A DNA stretch of 64,000 nt from positions 1 to 64,000 of the forward strand of contig CAZOEL010000028.1 of NCBI GenBank assembly GCA_964578835.1, written 5' to 3'. Within the stretch, counting starts at the first letter, position 1. The number at the start of each line of letters is the position of its first letter. The stretch comes from CAZOEL01 sp964578835. Its GTDB lineage: Bacteria > Desulfobacterota > Syntrophobacteria > Syntrophobacterales > Syntrophobacteraceae. Shown here piece after piece: positions 16,386-25,397 of the stretch. The notes under the pieces were generated by a model, which saw only the letters and a list, made by a program, of their open reading frames with translations, made no database searches and was not told where the DNA came from. Made by a program: the position numbers and the translations under genes.

Positions 16386-17243
16386 ATGGCTGAACTGTTA
16401 AAAGGAAAACCCGTGGCTGACGCCATGAAGGAAGACTTGATAAAAAAAGTTGAAGCCCTGAAGGCGAAGGGAATTGCGCCCAAGCTTGGCATCATTCGGG
16501 TCGGTCAGCGTCCGGATGACCTGTTTTACGAAGGCGGCGCCAAAAAGACCTGCTCCGCTCTTGGCATGGATGCAGAGGTTTTCGAATATCCGGAAAATAT
16601 CGAGCAGGCCGATTTTGAAAAAGCGGTGATCGAAGTGGGACAAAAGAAAGATGTCCATGGCATCCTCATGTTTTCTCCTTTGCCCAAGCACCTGAATGAA
16701 AAAAAGATAAGAACCTTGATCCCGGTGGAAAAGGATGTGGATTGCCTGACAGTCGGGGGCGCTGCAAAAGTGTTTACCGATGATCCGACCGGTTTTCCTC
16801 CCTGCACCCCGACAGCCTGTATGGACATGCTCCACCATTTCAACATTCCCATCAAGGGTAAGAAGTGCGTTGTGGTCGGTCGCTCCCTGGTGGTTGGAAA
16901 ACCTTTGGCAATGCTGCTTCTAAGAGAGCATGGCACCGTGACCATCTGTCATTCCAGAACCGAGAACCTTCCGGGCGTCTGTCAGGATGCGGATATCCTC
17001 ATCGCCGCCGTCGGAAAGGCCAAGATGATCAAAGGCAATTTCGTGAAGGCCGGTCAGATCGTCATTGACGTGGGCATCAATGCTGATCCGGACAATCCTG
17101 GAAAATACTGCGGCGATGTGGATTTTCCAGAGGTCGAGCCCATAGTTCAGAAAATTTCGCCTGTTCCCGCTGGAGTGGGCTCGGTGACCACTGTGGTTCT
17201 GTGCAAACAGACCATCATGGCCTGCGAAATGCAAAATTCTTGA
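16386..17243 (+). CDS. folD: Bifunctional methylene-THF dehydrogenase / methenyl-THF cyclohydrolase
   Basis: A 285-residue FolD, which interconverts 5,10-methylene-, 5,10-methenyl- and 10-formyl-THF. Seen are GIIRVGQRPDDLFYEGGAKK (the position of the catalytic Lys and Tyr), HGILMFSPLPKHL in place of the common GILVQLPLP, the PCTPTACMDML signature, VVGRSLVVGKPLAMLLL, and the NAD(P) loop TICHSRT. The substrate loop differs from typical FolD (YEGGAKK rather than YVxxKxK), which could shift the balance toward the dehydrogenase, with FchA doing the hydrolysis. It starts 13 bp after fchA behind an aaaggagat site and ends before a strong terminator. Confidence 0.9.
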   Translation: MAELLKGKPVADAMKEDLIKKVEALKAKGIAPKLGIIRVGQRPDDLFYEGGAKKTCSALGMDAEVFEYPENIEQADFEKAVIEVGQKKDVHGILMFSPLPKHLNEKKIRTLIPVEKDVDCLTVGGAAKVFTDDPTGFPPCTPTACMDMLHHFNIPIKGKKCVVVGRSLVVGKPLAMLLLREHGTVTICHSRTENLPGVCQDADILIAAVGKAKMIKGNFVKAGQIVIDVGINADPDNPGKYCGDVDFPEVEPIVQKISPVPAGVGSVTTVVLCKQTIMACEMQNS

Positions 17244-17327
17244 TAAAATATAAGCCATAAAGCCTTTGATCCATGCCGCATTCAAAAACAGCCTATCGAA
17301 GGCGGCATGGAATTATGAGTGTTGAAG

Positions 17328-17360
17328 ACCCGCGGATTTGCCATTCCCGCGGGTTTTTTT
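17328..17360 (+). terminator. Intrinsic terminator after folD
   Basis: An 8-bp stem (acccgcgg / ccgcgggt) followed by seven T. A second hairpin without a T-run (ccatgccg / ggcggcatgg) lies just before it at about 17272-17310. Confidence 0.85.
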
Positions 17361-17532
17361 GTCAGATATTATAAAGTCAAGAAGAACCGGGCTTCATCCG
17401 ATAATATCCCTGAGAGGCATACACGGATTGCCGAAAATAACCCTACTGATTGGATGCGCGGCAAGATCATGGGAAAGAATATTGGCGTATTGGAGATAAG
17501 CTGAATTCCGGCTTTGAATTGGAGCTCATGTC

Positions 17533-18945
17533 ATGAAATGGTTCACCAGCAGGAAGACCCAACCGAAAAAGCCCGCTCCCGTTGAAGGTTTTTCTGAAAA
17601 AGAGCTTACGCCGCTCTACAATACCGGCCAAATAGTCAAAGTGGAGTCGGGTAAATTTCTTGCCAAAGATGCTGAGAACGATAGAAGGATTTTTCTTGTC
17701 CTCAAAGGAGCTTTGACGGTTGTGGGACGGAACGGGGCGCAACCGTCTTCATCGGATTCCTTCAAAGATGGCGACTGGATTGGAGATTTAGTTTTTGGGG
17801 GCCAGGAGAAGAGCAGCTTGCCAATAATGGCGACCGAATCCTCTTCTGTCTTGTGCATCAATGAATCCGCATTTGATGTGCTGGGCCATGACTTACAGAA
17901 CTTCATCCTGAAAAAACTCTACGACGCCGCGCGCTCTCGGATGCGCAAGCTTGAAAAATCCCAGGCCGAAATACATTCCAAATGTGAATATTTGTCAGCG
18001 CACATCAGGGACAAGATAAGCCAAAGGGACAAGGACTACCATGAATCCGAGCTGATCTCCAATCTTTTCAAGAACCTCCCCAGGTTGCCCGTGCACACGA
18101 CCAACCTGATCCAGTTGCTTTCGGACGGGGATGCCTCAGCCCGTGAGATAACTCGCCTGGCAAAACAGGATCCTTCTCTGATAACCGAAATTCTCAAGAC
18201 TGTTAATTCATCCTATTATGGACTTCATCGTCCTATTTCCGATATTCAATACGCCATTACCTACCTTGGCTTCAACCAGGTCTACCAGATTGTGATCTCC
18301 AGCGGTCTTCGAAAATCGTTGCCCGATACCAACGAATTCAGAGCAATTCATGAGCATGCTGTGATCGTTTCCAATCTGGTTTTCGAGATTTGTCAAATCC
18401 ACAACAGAAAAATCGCATCCACCATGAGCACTATCGGACTTCTCCACGATATAGGAAAAAGCATTGTACTGCTCATGAAGATGCAAAACCCTAAGCTCGC
18501 TTTCTTCGTCAATATGCTCGATAGCTCAAAAGTCGGGGCAACTTTGCTCGATGTTTGGAATATCCCCAAAATAGCTTGCGAAACCATTGAATATCAGAAC
18601 TACCCGGAGTTTGTGCGTCCCTCCGATTTGCCATGTGATGAAAAGAACGGCGTTGCTCTACTCTACATCGCTCATGCCGCCTGCGAATACATTCAAGGTG
18701 TTTCGGACGGCATCCTCCGAAATCCTTTTCTCCCGGAATATATGGATCTGCTCGGGTTTTCAGGCTTGACGGCGGCGGATCTCGTCGAGAAGTACATCAT
18801 GATCGACCTGAAGCTCAAGGTTGATACTCTGCCCAAGCACGTTCGCTCCTTTATCTTGTCCCACCTGTCCGACAATATGACTTCAAAGGCGGAAAATGGG
18901 AAAGGAGGCTCGGCCTCAGTCGCTATGAACGCTTTCAGCAGATGA
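17533..18945 (+). CDS. Cyclic-nucleotide-binding-like and HDOD domain protein
   Basis: A 470-residue protein. Residues about 20-140 resemble a CRP-type cyclic-nucleotide-binding beta-barrel (GQIVKVESGKFLAKD, IFLVLKGALTVV, GDWIGDLVFGG). A short coiled coil follows at about 140-180. Residues about 185-390 are an HDOD domain (LPRLPVHTTNLIQLLSDGDA, LAKQDPSLITEILKTVNSSY, TIGLLHDIGK, HAVIVSNLVFEIC). HDOD proteins are signalling relatives of HD phosphohydrolases, usually without enzymatic activity. The LLHDIGK motif retains an HD pair here. The partner is unknown and it appears to be monocistronic. Confidence 0.85.
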   Translation: MKWFTSRKTQPKKPAPVEGFSEKELTPLYNTGQIVKVESGKFLAKDAENDRRIFLVLKGALTVVGRNGAQPSSSDSFKDGDWIGDLVFGGQEKSSLPIMATESSSVLCINESAFDVLGHDLQNFILKKLYDAARSRMRKLEKSQAEIHSKCEYLSAHIRDKISQRDKDYHESELISNLFKNLPRLPVHTTNLIQLLSDGDASAREITRLAKQDPSLITEILKTVNSSYYGLHRPISDIQYAITYLGFNQVYQIVISSGLRKSLPDTNEFRAIHEHAVIVSNLVFEICQIHNRKIASTMSTIGLLHDIGKSIVLLMKMQNPKLAFFVNMLDSSKVGATLLDVWNIPKIACETIEYQNYPEFVRPSDLPCDEKNGVALLYIAHAACEYIQGVSDGILRNPFLPEYMDLLGFSGLTAADLVEKYIMIDLKLKVDTLPKHVRSFILSHLSDNMTSKAENGKGGSASVAMNAFSR

Positions 18946-18976
18946 TGGTTGACGCCCCTCCTTTGATGGCTCAGCT

Positions 18977-19630
18977 CTATGAATCGGCATGGATGTAGAG
19001 GAGGCTACCGTTTTTTATTTTTTCGATTACCTTCTCTATCTCCTGTAAGGAAACAGCCGGGCACCCGAGGCTGCGCCCGAGTCTGCCCCCGTTCAAGATT
19101 ATGGAGCGCAAGCTGACGTAATCGGCTCCATGGATCACAATTCCTCTTTGCTGCGCATTGTTGTTCTTCCCCGGCTCCAGGCCATGAAGCGCGAGGGATG
19201 CCCCGTGCTTCCCGATGTATGGTTTTCCGGTAATGAAAAAGCCTTTGCAGCTTTTGTTGGAATCTATTTCATTCGAGAACTCCGTCGCCATGATCTTTCC
19301 GGAATTCTTCCCGTGAGCGACGAGGAACCTTTCTACTTCTCCATTCTTAAGATTCACGATGTACAGGCGCTTTCTATAGGAAGGCTTCGTGTAGTCTATG
19401 ATAGCGAGATAATTCTTGTTTTTAATCCTGGCCCTGTTGGAGCTCAAGTGCTTCAGCGCTTTCATGTAGGCTTTGTCGTTGATCAATCCTTTGCCTGTAA
19501 CGCCGTTCCGATCGACAGGGAAGAATTTGAGGTCAATGGGCCTGTGCTCATAGATCGGCGCAGCCCAAAGAAAGAGAAAAACCAACAGCAGGAGCGCGAA
19601 TGCGAAAATAAGCAACCTGGAAGTATTCAT
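18977..19630 (-). CDS. Membrane-anchored murein L,D-transpeptidase-like protein
   Basis: 217 residues. An N-terminal hydrophobic segment (about 7-25) should anchor it with the catalytic domain in the periplasm. The domain matches the YkuD_2 group (murein L,D-transpeptidase catalytic domain family): FLVAHGKNSG, IGKHGASLALHGLEPG, VIHGADY with His168, and GRSLGCPAVS with the likely nucleophile Cys190. It should form or exchange L,D cross-links in peptidoglycan. It converges with the HDOD gene. An alternative is an anchored lytic or attachment enzyme of the same fold. Confidence 0.85.
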   Translation of the reverse strand: MNTSRLLIFAFALLLLVFLFLWAAPIYEHRPIDLKFFPVDRNGVTGKGLINDKAYMKALKHLSSNRARIKNKNYLAIIDYTKPSYRKRLYIVNLKNGEVERFLVAHGKNSGKIMATEFSNEIDSNKSCKGFFITGKPYIGKHGASLALHGLEPGKNNNAQQRGIVIHGADYVSLRSIILNGGRLGRSLGCPAVSLQEIEKVIEKIKNGSLLYIHADS

Positions 19631-19843
19631 GACTCAAGGGGCGGGCAGACTGCGGGATCAGCCCGTCTGTTCTTCTTTCGGTTGATGATTGCATCTTCAA
19701 CGTCCAAACCTTCAAGGAAGATCCGGCATTCCGGGAAGGTTATTGGTTGAGATAAAAGTTCCCATAAACAAGCTTCGAAAGCTTACCAGAGGGAGTCATG
19801 AATCTCAAGAGAAGCTGTAACCGGGAAACAAAGATCGAAGCAT

Positions 19844-19871
19844 AAAAAAAAGGGAGGCGAAAGCCTCCCTT
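19844..19871 (-). terminator. Intrinsic terminator after acs
   Basis: On the minus strand a 9-bp stem (aagggaggc / gcctccctt) with a 4-base loop is followed by a T-run (seen as aaaaaaaa on the plus strand). It lies about 20 bp after the acs stop. Confidence 0.85.
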
Positions 19872-19892
19872 CCTGTTCAACTGTTAAAGATT

Positions 19893-21836
19893 CTATTTTG
19901 AGACAGCAGCCAGTCGATTCTTGATGAGATCGTCGACCACGGCGGGCTCGGCGAGAGTCGTGGTATCGCCGAGGCTGTCGACTTCATTGGCGGCCACTTT
20001 CCGAAGAATGCGGCGCATGATTTTGCCGGAGCGCGTTTTGGGAAGACCCGGAGCCCACTGGATAAAATCTGGAGTGGCGATAGGACCAATTTCCTTCCTT
20101 ACCCATACAGCCAGCTCTTTTCGCAGGTCTTCGGAGGGCTCTCTATCTGCGTTGAGGGTGACATAGGCGTAAATGCCCTGACCTTTGATTTCATGCGGAT
20201 AACCGACAACCGCCGCTTCAGCGACAGCCGGATGGGCGACGAGAGCGCTTTCGACTTCGGCGGTTCCCATACGGTGGCCGGAAACGTTGATGACGTCATC
20301 CACGCGGCCCGTGATCCAGTAGTAGCCGTCTGCATCGCGGCGCGCGCCGTCGCCAGTGAAATAGAGGCCTTTGTAGCTGGTGAAATAGGTCTGTTTGAAC
20401 CTTTCATGATCCCCGTAAACGGTGCGCAGCATGCCCGGCCAAGCGTCTTTGATGACAAGATATCCTTCGGCCGCGCCTTCCAGGAATTTGCCCTCCTGAT
20501 CGATGATGGCCGGCTGGAGGCCGAAGAAAGGACGCGTGGCTGAGCCGGGTTTGAGATCGGTCGCTCCGGGAAGAGGCGTAATGAGAATACCGCCGGTTTC
20601 CGTCTGCCACCAAGTATCGACGATGGGGCATTTCTTTTCGCCGACGACATTATAATACCAAAGCCATGCTTCAGGGTTGATCGGCTCGCCCACTGTGCCG
20701 AGAAGCTTCAACGACTTGCGCGACGCCTTCTTTACCGGCGCGTCGCCCTGCCGCATGAGGGAACGGATGGCGGTGGGGGCGGTGTAGAAGATGTTGACAT
20801 TATGTTTGTCCACAACATCCCAGAACCGGGACCAGTCGGGATGGTTGGGGATGCCTTCGAACATGATCGAGGTGGCGCCGTTGGCCAACGGACCATACAC
20901 GATATAACTGTGGCCGGTTACCCAGCCGATGTCGGCCGTACACCAGTATATGTCGCCGTCATGATAATCGAAAACATACTGATGCGTTAAAGCCGTGTAG
21001 ACAAGATAGCCGCCGGTGGTGTGGAGCACGCCCTTGGGCTTTCCTGTCGAGCCTGACGTGTAAAGGATGAATAGAGGATCTTCGGAATCCATCTCTTCAG
21101 GCGGGCACTCGGTGGAGGCGTTCTTCATGAGCTCCGCCCAGTCGAGATCGCGGCCGGGGGTCCAGGGAACATCCCCTCCCGTATGCTTCACAACGATGAC
21201 TCTCTGAACGTCGGGGCATTTCTTGACAGCCTCATCCGTATTGACCTTGAGAGGAACTTTCTTGCCGCCTCTGAGGCCTTCGTCCGCGGTGATGACGATA
21301 TTGCCGCGGCAATCCTGAATGCGGCCGGCAAGAGATTCTGGTGAGAAGCCTGCAAAAACGATCGAATGGATGACTCCGAGACGGCTGCAGGCGAGCATTG
21401 CAATGGCGAGCTCGGGAATCATGGGAAGATAGATCGTCGCTCGATCGCCTTTACGCAACCCCTGAGCTTTGAGAACGTTGGCGAAGCGGCATACTTCCTC
21501 GTGGAGCTGCCGGTAGGTGTACGACTTGCTCACGGAAGGATCGTCACCTTCCCAGATGATCGCAACCTGATCGCCGCGCGTCTGGAGATGCCTGTCCAGA
21601 CAGTTGTAGCTGACATTGAGCTTGCCGTTCACAAACCATTTAATGGTCACATCGTCTTCAAAGGTAGTGTCTTTGACCTTGGTCCACGGTTCGAACCATG
21701 TGATGCGCTTTGCTTGTTCACCCCAAAAACCCTCCGGATCTTTAACCGATTGCTCATACATCTTGAGATACTTTTCATTGTCACAGTAGGCTGATTTCTT
21801 CCACGACTCCGGAACAGGGAACAACTCGTTAGCCAT
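19893..21836 (-). CDS. acs: Acetyl-CoA synthetase (AMP-forming)
   Basis: A 647-residue enzyme that activates acetate to acetyl-CoA via acetyl-AMP. Seen are the P-loop FILYTSGSTGKPKGVLHTTG, the family motif WWQTETGG, the GDGARRD and GRVDDVINVSGHR hinge motifs, and the C-terminal LPKTRSGKIMRRILR, whose Lys is the usual site of regulatory acetylation. The length is typical. The ATG follows taggaggcat. In a sulfate reducer or syntroph it would serve acetate uptake or recycling. Its neighbour encodes a CoA-transferase fused to a GNAT domain. Confidence 0.97.
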   Translation of the reverse strand: MANELFPVPESWKKSAYCDNEKYLKMYEQSVKDPEGFWGEQAKRITWFEPWTKVKDTTFEDDVTIKWFVNGKLNVSYNCLDRHLQTRGDQVAIIWEGDDPSVSKSYTYRQLHEEVCRFANVLKAQGLRKGDRATIYLPMIPELAIAMLACSRLGVIHSIVFAGFSPESLAGRIQDCRGNIVITADEGLRGGKKVPLKVNTDEAVKKCPDVQRVIVVKHTGGDVPWTPGRDLDWAELMKNASTECPPEEMDSEDPLFILYTSGSTGKPKGVLHTTGGYLVYTALTHQYVFDYHDGDIYWCTADIGWVTGHSYIVYGPLANGATSIMFEGIPNHPDWSRFWDVVDKHNVNIFYTAPTAIRSLMRQGDAPVKKASRKSLKLLGTVGEPINPEAWLWYYNVVGEKKCPIVDTWWQTETGGILITPLPGATDLKPGSATRPFFGLQPAIIDQEGKFLEGAAEGYLVIKDAWPGMLRTVYGDHERFKQTYFTSYKGLYFTGDGARRDADGYYWITGRVDDVINVSGHRMGTAEVESALVAHPAVAEAAVVGYPHEIKGQGIYAYVTLNADREPSEDLRKELAVWVRKEIGPIATPDFIQWAPGLPKTRSGKIMRRILRKVAANEVDSLGDTTTLAEPAVVDDLIKNRLAAVSK

Positions 21837-21972
21837 TGATGCCTCCTAAGGAAAGTTGTTTGTTCTTAGGCCGATGACACGGCCGCTAAAAGTTGGGAAA
21901 AAAGCTAGAAAATGAGGAAAATAAAGAGAGTAGTACTGTGAAAAGAAAAAGGAATCTGAGTATTCGCAAGAA

Positions 21973-22190
21973 ATGCGAGCAAAATTTAATGAGAACGTGG
22001 CAGAGCAGGAAATACAACCCGAAATGAATAGCTTTTACCTTGAATCTACGATTCCAAAAATAGCAGCAAACTTATCAGGTGTCAATAGGAATAAAGCATC
22101 AATTTGCGCCGGTTGTCAGGAACTATGGAAAAAATCGGAATATGGCGCTTCCCGGAAGCGCAGGGCGGGCCTCGGCCTTTTGGCCGCGGC
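21973..22190 (+). pseudogene. Possible IS1595/IS1016-type transposase N-terminal relic
   Basis: An open stretch includes NSFYLESTIPKIAANLSGVN and then RNKASI, which resembles the N-terminal helix-turn-helix of IS1016-like transposases (the FYLxxx...AxxxGINRNT pattern). After this the reading frame shifts and similarity ends. No DDE core remains. The rest of the 22.1-22.26 kb interval shows nothing recognisable. Confidence 0.3.
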
Positions 22191-22263
22191 TCATCGGAAA
22201 TGGCAAACCCGCTACAGGTTTGCCACCCCGGAGGCCGTCTTTGCTCTTATTGTCCTTTTCTCA

Positions 22264-22380
22264 GAGCCTGTTCAATAATTCGCTCTAACTCCGCTCGTGC
22301 TGAGGTATCGAAGCACGAGGGCTCACCCTTCGATACCTCAGGGCGACCGGGAAAGAAAGACTCTATTGTTGAACGGGCTC
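22264..22380. repeat. 117-bp element with terminal inverted repeats, related in core to family C
   Basis: The left end gagcctgttcaataatt is matched by an imperfect complement at the right end (ctattgttgaacgggctc). The core (ctgaggtatcgaagca, cccttcgatacctc) is shared with the family C elements at 1500 and 61701, though the ends differ. The right end abuts the stop of the minus-strand CoA-transferase gene. Confidence 0.65.
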
Positions 22381-24252
22381 TCAAGCAGGTTCTTCAAACC
22401 TGAGGGTCAGATCCACCATGTCATCCTCATAGGTCGCCTGAACTTTGTAAGGAAGGCTGTTGAAGAGACGAATCATGGGCCTGTTATGAATGGACGTGTA
22501 CGCCACAAGGCCTCCGATCCCGTTCGTTTGGGCAATGTCGGCAAGCTTTTTCAACACGATCCTGGCGAGCCCCTTTTTTTGCCAGTCTTTTGCAACAGAA
22601 AAAGCCACCTCAGCAAGATTCTTGCGCTCATCCAAGACATAACCGCCCACGGCGATAATCCTGCCAAACCCGAATTCGCCCGTAACCGCCACGACCGTCA
22701 TTTCCTTCACATAATCGATCTGATACATTCCCGCCACGTCGTCGCGGATAAAAGTGGTCTTTTTGTGAAAGAACCTCGATATGATATCGATCTTGTCAAG
22801 ATTATAAAAATGCTCCTGCAGCCTCCGCTCATCCACCGGCTTCGCGGGCCGGATGGTCACTTCCCGCCCGTCCACCTTGATGATCTCCTCGTGCTGCAGA
22901 GGATAGACCGCATGAATGGTTTCCTTCAGGCTGCGGTCCGTATCGATGAGCCCGAGCTTTTTAGCGTTGAAGAAGAGCTCGTCCCTGAAATCCGGATGAG
23001 CGATGCTGATCATCGCCATCGCCCTCTCTTGAAGGCTTTTTCCGAACAGGTTCACTATCCCGAATTCACTCGCCACGTAATAGGTGTCGCTTCTCGGCAC
23101 AACCACCGGCACGTTCTCCAATAGCGGGACAATTCGGCTGATCTTTCCGTCGCGCGTGGTGGAGGGGATCATCAGGATGGATTTGCCCATTGTGGACTGA
23201 GAGGCTCCTCTAACGAAATCGAGCATCCCGGTCACGCCCGAAAAATGATTGTGGGCGAGAGCGTCCACGGCCACCTGACCGGTTAGATCCATGATGGTGG
23301 CGACGTTGAGAGAAACCATCTTGTTATGGCTTGCAATAACGGAGGGGTTATTCACATAATCCGAAGGATGGAATTCGATGCTGGGGTTGTCGTGCAGGAA
23401 TTCATAAAGGTTTACTGTGCCAATAGCGCTGCTGGCGACCAATTTTCCTTCATTCACGCCTTTCTTTCTATTGTTGATGACTCCCTTCGCGACCAGCGCC
23501 ATGAGGCCGTCGGTCAAAAACTGCGTGTGCACGCCGATGTCGTTTTTTTCCGACATTGCGAGCAAAGTCGCTTGAGGACTCGCGCCCAGTCCCAATTGCA
23601 GTGTCGACCCATCTTCGATCAGTTTTGCCGAATGATGAGCGATGAGCTTCGCCGAATCGAGTTCCACCAGGCCTTCTGCGGTCAAAAGCTCCTCTTCGTG
23701 CTCTACGATGATATCGACATCGTTTACATGTATGAAGCTGCGGCCGAGCACGCGCGGCATTCTGGGATTCACTTGCGCTATGACCATATCGGCCGAAAGA
23801 GCGGCTGCAAGAGTCACATCGACCGATATTCCGAGACTCATCCAGCCAAAGTCGTCAGGCTGCGAAACCTGAATGAGGGCGACATGGATGGGAATCTGCC
23901 TTGTCTTAAAGAGATATGGAACGGCGGATAGATTGATGGGAGTAAAAAAACGGCAGTTTTCTGCAAGGCGTTTGCCTATGCCCGAACCGGAATAGAAGGA
24001 ACGGACATTGAAGCAATGAGCGGCGGGCTCATTTGTCGTGATCGTGAGTGGGGCGGTTTCAATGCTCAGAAGGCGAACGATCTCGAGGTCGGTGAAATTA
24101 CACGATTGCGATGCGAGCTCTCGAATGAGGTGTTGCGGCTCTCCGCAAGAAGCGCCGATATAGATCCTTTGACCGGGCTGCAGGAGCCCGATAGCCTCTT
24201 TGGCTGTGCGGCGCTTTGAAAGATAGTCGTCGGGCCAGTAACTAGTCAACAT
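22381..24252 (-). CDS. CoA-transferase / acetyl-CoA hydrolase fused to a GNAT acetyltransferase domain
   Basis: 623 residues. Residues about 10-430 belong to the acetyl-CoA hydrolase/4-hydroxybutyrate CoA-transferase family (GASCGEPQHLIREL, QVNPRMPRVLGRSFIHVNDV, LQLGLGASPQATL, HTQFLTDGLMALV, and NHFSGVTGMLDFVRGA near 345). These enzymes move CoA between acetate and other acids through a glutamyl-CoA intermediate. Residues about 455-620 are a GNAT domain (TIRPAKPVDERRLQEHFYNL, AVGGYVLDERKNLAEVAFSV, WQKKGLARIVLKKLADIA). The GNAT part may acetylate proteins, for example the neighbouring Acs, or sense acyl-CoA; this is inference. It lies upstream of acs on the same strand, separated by about 540 bp. 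Confidence 0.85.
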   Translation of the reverse strand: MLTSYWPDDYLSKRRTAKEAIGLLQPGQRIYIGASCGEPQHLIRELASQSCNFTDLEIVRLLSIETAPLTITTNEPAAHCFNVRSFYSGSGIGKRLAENCRFFTPINLSAVPYLFKTRQIPIHVALIQVSQPDDFGWMSLGISVDVTLAAALSADMVIAQVNPRMPRVLGRSFIHVNDVDIIVEHEEELLTAEGLVELDSAKLIAHHSAKLIEDGSTLQLGLGASPQATLLAMSEKNDIGVHTQFLTDGLMALVAKGVINNRKKGVNEGKLVASSAIGTVNLYEFLHDNPSIEFHPSDYVNNPSVIASHNKMVSLNVATIMDLTGQVAVDALAHNHFSGVTGMLDFVRGASQSTMGKSILMIPSTTRDGKISRIVPLLENVPVVVPRSDTYYVASEFGIVNLFGKSLQERAMAMISIAHPDFRDELFFNAKKLGLIDTDRSLKETIHAVYPLQHEEIIKVDGREVTIRPAKPVDERRLQEHFYNLDKIDIISRFFHKKTTFIRDDVAGMYQIDYVKEMTVVAVTGEFGFGRIIAVGGYVLDERKNLAEVAFSVAKDWQKKGLARIVLKKLADIAQTNGIGGLVAYTSIHNRPMIRLFNSLPYKVQATYEDDMVDLTLRFEEPA

Positions 24253-24270
24253 GGAAGCAGTCTCCTTAGG

Positions 24271-24591
24271 TCAGCATGTGCAGGGGGTTGTCTCAACAGG
24301 GTCGAAAAAAAGCGTTGAAGCCGGCAACCTCAACAAGTATATTCTAACAAATACTTCGTTATTAATACTACAGAATATTTGATTAAAAAGTTCGAATTGC
24401 GAACGGCTGTCGCGCAAGATGGATCTTATCCATTCAAAAACGGCTGCAGAAAGAACTGTTTCATAATGCGCCGGGTGTCTCTCGAGACACTCTTGTATCA
24501 AGATCTCCCTTGAGACATATCCGGTCAATAACTCCAAGGAGCTTTCGAGGAAATATGCTCGGGTGAGCCTGTTTTCTTCATTGTGTCTCAT
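24271..24591 (-). CDS. Doubtful small hypothetical protein
   Basis: A 106-codon frame upstream of the CoA-transferase gene on the same strand. The first 50 residues (MRHNEENRLTRAYFLESSLE and on) look plausibly protein-like, and the end is Cys/Pro-rich and less so. No good ribosome site is seen and no family is recognised. The rest of 24253-24821 shows nothing else. Confidence 0.2.
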   Translation of the reverse strand: MRHNEENRLTRAYFLESSLELLTGYVSREILIQECLERHPAHYETVLSAAVFEWIRSILRDSRSQFELFNQIFCSINNEVFVRIYLLRLPASTLFFDPVETTPCTC

Positions 24592-24821
24592 TTGTGTCTC
24601 AAATCCAAATCCTGTCCAGCCTCTTGCCTCGCCGGTCGATGATCGTTAGAATCGCTATGATTCAATGAAAGGCAACGGCCGCCCTGCATGGCATAAACCT
24701 TGTAAAAGATGAATGCGCTGGCAAAGTCCAGGCTCTTGCGCCGATGGGCGGGAAAGTGCTTGGAAGTAGAATAAAAGCAGTCCGGCTGAAACGTTGGCAT
24801 CTCGGATGGGAGGCAAGTCGA

Positions 24822-25076
24822 ATGGATTCGTGTAATGTGAAGATTTATGCGCTGAGCACCTGTATTCATTGCAAGAATACAAAGGAATTTTTGTCCGGGT
24901 GCGGAATCAAATTCAGTTTTGTTGATGTAGACAAGCTTGGTCTTGAGGAAAGAAAAGAGATTCTGGAGGAGATCAAAAATTTCAATCCCAGCTGTTCCTT
25001 TCCTACAATCATAATAGGCGATAAGGTGATAGTCGGCTACAGGGAGGATGAAATCAAAAAGGCGTTGAACCTGTGA
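24822..25076 (+). CDS. Glutaredoxin-family protein
   Basis: 84 residues. A thioredoxin-fold protein with the redox pair C14-I-H-C17 (VKIYALSTCIHCKNTKEFL), the cis-Pro motif SFPT, and the end GYREDEIKKAL. It should carry reducing equivalents to protein disulfides in the cytosol. The ATG at 24822 is chosen because gggagg stands 10 bp before it; an upstream in-frame ATG would add an atypical basic N-terminus. It is the first gene of the 24.8-27.8 kb redox cluster, so TrxB three frames on may reduce it in place of glutathione. Confidence 0.88.
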   Translation: MDSCNVKIYALSTCIHCKNTKEFLSGCGIKFSFVDVDKLGLEERKEILEEIKNFNPSCSFPTIIIGDKVIVGYREDEIKKALNL

Positions 25077-25131
25077 TCCTTTCTTTGGAGAAAGCCTCGG
25101 AACGTCAACTTGCTCGAAAAGGAGAGTAGAA

Positions 25132-25323
25132 ATGGCCGTCTGGAAATGCAACAATTGCGGACGCACGATCGATTTGCAGTCTCCACCGGAGATTTGCCCC
25201 TCCTGCAACCAGAAGTGCGATTTTGTGGATGTCTCGTGCTACATTCCGGATTGCGGTGGGCCGGGCTCCGGCAACATCAATCAGCAAGTCTATCAAGAGA
25301 GTTATAAGGATGGAAAGAAATAG
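25132..25323 (+). CDS. Small rubredoxin-like metal-binding protein
   Basis: 63 residues with two CxxC pairs (C6-NN-C9 and C22-PS-C25) spaced as in the short rubredoxin-like module of rubrerythrins (KCNNCGRTI, EICPSCNQKCDFVDV). Further Cys residues occur at 29, 36 and 41. It probably binds one iron and moves electrons. The ATG follows aaaggagag. Its position between a glutaredoxin-like protein and a thioredoxin reductase supports a redox-partner role. A zinc ribbon is the alternative. Confidence 0.75.
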   Translation: MAVWKCNNCGRTIDLQSPPEICPSCNQKCDFVDVSCYIPDCGGPGSGNINQQVYQESYKDGKK

Positions 25324-25397
25324 ACTCGGAAGCGGATCGCCCGGCGAGCCCGCCGGGCCATTGGGCATCCGAAGGATACAAGGGGGGGTAAAGCTTC

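Noticed and set aside
24588..25208. 206-codon minus-strand frame opposite the glutaredoxin-like gene
   Set aside because: Opposes two short genes with CxxC motifs and good ribosome sites.
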